Assembly (NCBI RefSeq): GCF_016808335.1
Contig: NC_053143.1
Location: forward strand, 51,491,441 to 51,555,440
Origin: Panicum virgatum
Lineage: Eukaryota > Streptophyta > Magnoliopsida > Poales > Poaceae
DNA: 64,000 nt
Direction of reading: 5' to 3'
Below the pieces are notes generated by a model. That model saw only the letters and a program-made list of their open reading frames with translations, ran no database searches and was not told the DNA's origin. The stretch's first letter is position 1. Each line of letters opens with the position of its first letter. Of the stretch, positions 60,582 through 64,000 are shown in pieces. The translations under genes were made by a program, and so were the position numbers.

Positions 60582-61353
60582 CATGACTCAGATCATTATT
60601 ATTTTCTTGTTCTGCGTTTACGTTTAGGCCTCGAAAAAACAAATAAATTTCTTGGTTGTGCCATAATTTGAACGTCAGTACGATGGAGATATTTGCTGCT
60701 TATGGTTAGATGATTAAGAGCATATGCTCTGCAATGGTCCATTATGAATCAAAATCTTAAACTTGTATTGTTTCTCATTATTGCTTTTGGCAAAGTTTAA
60801 GTTTTCTTTAAGTTCCAATAGTGATCTTTAACAGCTCAGTGCAGTTCCAATTAATAATGAATTAAGTTTTCGTTATCTGAAGAATGTGCGCCTATCTGAT
60901 ATTGTCCTGTGTTCATGTTTGCAGTATATTTTTGTATTTCCGTGCACTGCAAAATGTCTAGGAAGTGTTTATGTCCTGCGTACTAGTAAACACTGCAGTC
61001 AAGTCGATTGAGGAGATTTTACTGTCTCTATAGCTCTAAAAGATGATACCGATTCTGAATTTTTCTCCCCCGCCCTCAAAGTCAACGGTTACTTCCACTT
61101 GAGCGGATTCCCTTGGATGGTTACATCCATGGCACATTCAGACACATGTGACAATGCACGTTCATACTCAATGCAAGAAGAAAGATAATGGAATTGTCAG
61201 TCTGAGATCAGATCACGCACGTTTGTCAACGCAGCTTTGCAACATTCATATCACGGACCTTGACAACGCAAGAAACAAACACTTGCATATATGACCGGCA
61301 TCCCAAACCATATACATGCCACTGAAGTCGTAGTTCAGACAAAGGTGCAAACA
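60582..61353 (+). promoter_or_regulatory. Upstream region of the second laccase gene (duplicated at 38784)
   Basis: Nearly identical to 38784-39556. It begins exactly at the CACTA terminus, so any more distal ancestral promoter sequence has been displaced in this copy. No confident TATA box was identified. Confidence 0.6.
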
Positions 61354-64000
61354 ATGAAGACTCGGAGAGTTCTCACGGCCATTACCATGGCCGTCTTCTT
61401 CTTCTTCTTCTCCGCCACCGCACTACCGGCGGTGGCTGCATCGGTCATAGAGCATACCTTTGTTGTAAGAATGACACCCTTCTATTGCTTTAATTTATTT
61501 GACCTTTTTTACAATTCGTATATAATCATCATCCATAGTGAATCTGATCAAGGGCCAATAACCGTGCTTGATTTTGTTGGAACATGTATATGCACGCAGG
61601 TAAGCCAGATGAAGATGACACACCTGTGCAAGGAGACACCGGTCACTGTTGTGAACGGGCAGCTCCCGGGGCCGGTGATAGATGTTACTGAAGGGGATTC
61701 AGTGGTCGTTCATGTCGTCAACAAGTCACCCTACAACATAACGATCCATTGGTAATAATCGATTACGTACCTAATCAATTACATTATGATTTTAAGGGAA
61801 TTTTTTTGGATCCAATTGGTTTGTTATGTGTTTACCTATTGTTGATTCATGCAAGAACCAATGATCATGATTGAAAAAAAAACTTATTTTCCAGATCTTG
61901 GAAATAGTAAATTTGATTTCATACATACATGTGTTGGGAATTACTTATTTGGTGACATCTCATGAAGGCATGGAGTGAAGCAGTGGCTGAACTGTTGGGC
62001 GGATGGGGTGCCGATGATTACCCAATACCCTATCCAACCAAACCACAACTTCACCTACCGGCTCAACATCACTGGGCAAGAAGGCACCTTGTGGTGGCAT
62101 GCTCATGTTCCCGGCTTCCGAGCAACTGTGCATGGTGCCTTCATCATTCGGCCAAGACATGGAGCTAGTTCGTATCCATTTCCAAAGCCCGATAAGGAGA
62201 TTCCCGTCATCATAGGTTTGTGGATTCTTTGGCATTATATTGATAATCGATATCGGAATGTGGAAAGAAATAAGATATGTTATGAATTGAGCTATTTTCA
62301 ATTTTTCATGTTTGAACAACTAGCGAGTAATTTGGCGGAAGGTTGGGCCTGAACTGTGGTTGTTGTGGTTTTGGTAATGGCAGGGGATTGGTGGAACATG
62401 GATCTTGCACTGTTGGAGAAGCACTTTGAGAAAGAACTTGTTGATGATCTTCCTGTTGCAGCCACAATAAACGGCAAGTTAGGAGATCTCTACAATTGTT
62501 CGGGTAATTAACGTTGCATTATCCCATTGATCTAATAACGCAATAGTCCATGGAAGCTATATGACTAAATCTAAAAACAGAGTTCACTTTCCATAGGTAA
62601 CTCTGTATGATGAACCTCAACCACTTCTACTCTCTCTGTTTCAAATTATAATTCATTCGATTTTCTTTTGACCCTAAGTTTGACCATTCGTCTTATTTAA
62701 AAAATTCATGCGAACAGTTAAATTTAAGTCGTTCTTAAAGACTTGTATTAATAAAGCAAGCCACAACAAAAGAAGTGATATTTTTGCGCAAACTTTTGAA
62801 TAAGACGAGAGGTCAAACTTGGAGTAAAAAAAAAGTCAAACGAATTATAATTTTGAGCAGAGGGAGTATATAATAATAATCTCTCTATGTACAGATTTTT
62901 TCTTTGGGAAGTTTGGGTGATATATAATTCCTTTTGGTACCCTTATTAACTAGTGTTACTTCAACTTTGTAGGGGTAGTGGAAGATGGCTATGTGCTCGA
63001 CGTGGAGCCTGGAAAGACATACCTTCTAAGAATAATCAACGCTGTTCTTTTCTCCGAATACTACCTCAAGGTCGCCGGGCACAAGTTCACTGTAGTTGCC
63101 GCCGACGCCCACTACGTCAACCCCTACACCACGGATGTCATCGCCGTCGCGCCAGGCGAGACGGTGGACGCGCTCATGGTAGCTGATGCGCCCCATGGTA
63201 GATACTACATGGTCGCTCTGCCAAACCAAGCGCCATTGCCTGACCCGCAGATCCCGGTGTTCGTCACCAGAGGGATCGTGCGGTACAAGTATGACAACAA
63301 CCATGGCGAAGAAGAAGGTGATCCATCCAACGATGCCCCCATGGTGCCTGAGATGCCTGACCAGCACGACACTATAACCTCCTTCTACTTCCACGGCAAC
63401 CTGACCAGCCTGCATCGACCTCATCGGCGGACAAAGGTGCCGGCGCAAGCCGATGAGCACATGTTCATCACGCTTGGCTTGGGCTCCTTCTGCCCCCATG
63501 GCCGGTCCTGCAAGGAGCGCTGGATATGGAATTCCATGGGAGCGGCGACCATGAACAATGTCTCTTTCCAGCTTCCCACACATTTGGCCGTGCCACTGCT
63601 TGAAGCCGAATACTACCATTGCAACAGCACGACAAGCAGCAGTGATGATGGCATCAAGTTCTACACGCTGCCGGACAATCCACCGGAACTATATGATTTC
63701 ACCAACCCGGCCTTGACCCCGGATGCCGCTGCGACGGCGCTGCTGCAGCGGACGATAAGGGCGGCGGCGATACGGCGGTTCCGGTATGGCACCGTGGTGG
63801 ACATTGTGTTCCAAAGCACGTCGCTGTTGCAGACCGACTCCAACCCAATGCATCTACATGGGCATGACATGTTCGTGCTCGCGCAAGGGCGAGGGAACTA
63901 CAATGCGTCGAGGGATGTGGCGAGGTACAACTTGGTGGATCCACCATTGAAAAACACCGTGCTCGTCCCTAGGATTGGGTGGGTGGCCATCCGATTTGTC
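61354..64000 (+). CDS. Laccase, second gene, cut by the window end
   Basis: Exons: 61354-61464, 61600-61751, 61968-62215, 62384-62503, 62973 to beyond 64000; phases are consistent throughout. The start [14 protein letters not shown] begins a signal peptide; the upstream in-frame ATG at 61291 would place 21 polar residues before it and is less likely. Copper motifs: HWHG split by the intron after 61751, [16 protein letters not shown], and [12 protein letters not shown] near 63844. The fourth motif (HCHxxxH) must lie in the final exon outside the window; the frame is open at 64000 in GWVAIRFV. It keeps the usual laccase intron between IHW and HG that the gene at 23617 lacks. Role as for that gene: apoplastic oxidation of phenolics. 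Confidence 0.92.

Overview
This is nuclear DNA from a grass, most likely a panicoid cereal relative. That is inferred from GC-rich first exons, short GT-AG introns, cereal-type proteins, and a dense load of Tourist/PIF-Harbinger MITEs, CACTA and hAT elements, p-SINE-like SINEs, LINEs and a gypsy-like LTR element. Nothing bacterial, viral or organellar was found.

Layout. 1-9.9 kb is gene-free transposon territory. It holds a CACTA mini-element, a series of Tourist-like MITEs, a candidate hAT element, and a local duplication (about 6.95-9.23 kb) whose two copies reveal MITE and SINE insertions. 11.17-23.06 kb (+) is an 11-exon gene for a FRA10AC1-family splicing-associated protein (252 aa). Its 7.1-kb second intron holds a near-full-length antisense RTE LINE with a 19-bp target-site duplication, itself split by a solo LTR, plus a truncated L1-type LINE. 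23.62-25.93 kb (-) is a complete five-exon laccase (585 aa), convergent with FRA10AC1. A 116-bp hAT MITE sits directly behind its stop codon. 27.8 kb (-) is a tRNA-Leu(TAA) gene. 28.23-33.68 kb (+) is an eight-exon F-box/LRR gene resembling FBL4 (628 aa). 34.33-35.01 kb (+) is an intronless gene for an unrecognised 228-aa protein.

35.9-47.1 kb contains a LINE 3' end, a truncated second copy of a laccase 5' region (about 1.1 kb, about 99% identical to the copy at 60.6-61.7 kb), and a 7.1-kb LTR retrotransposon with 2.67-kb LTRs and no recognisable gag-pol. 48.06-49.62 kb (-) is an intronless aromatic-amino-acid decarboxylase of tryptophan-decarboxylase type (517 aa), with a SINE upstream of it. 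50.3-56.1 kb shows no gene. 56.2-60.6 kb is CACTA-derived, with a broken Ptta/En/Spm gene and a second CACTA terminus. 61.35 kb to the window end (+) is a second laccase, open at the right edge.

The genes do not form one pathway. Laccases (apoplastic phenolic oxidation) and the decarboxylase (aromatic amines) both belong to aromatic metabolism, but nothing in the sequence ties them functionally. I found no convincing novel system. The best leads are the recent laccase 5'-end duplication bordered by transposon termini, the poly-C/hairpin in FRA10AC1 intron 5, the decayed miR397 sites, and the dated nested insertions. All exon joints were read by eye and checked for reading-frame continuity.
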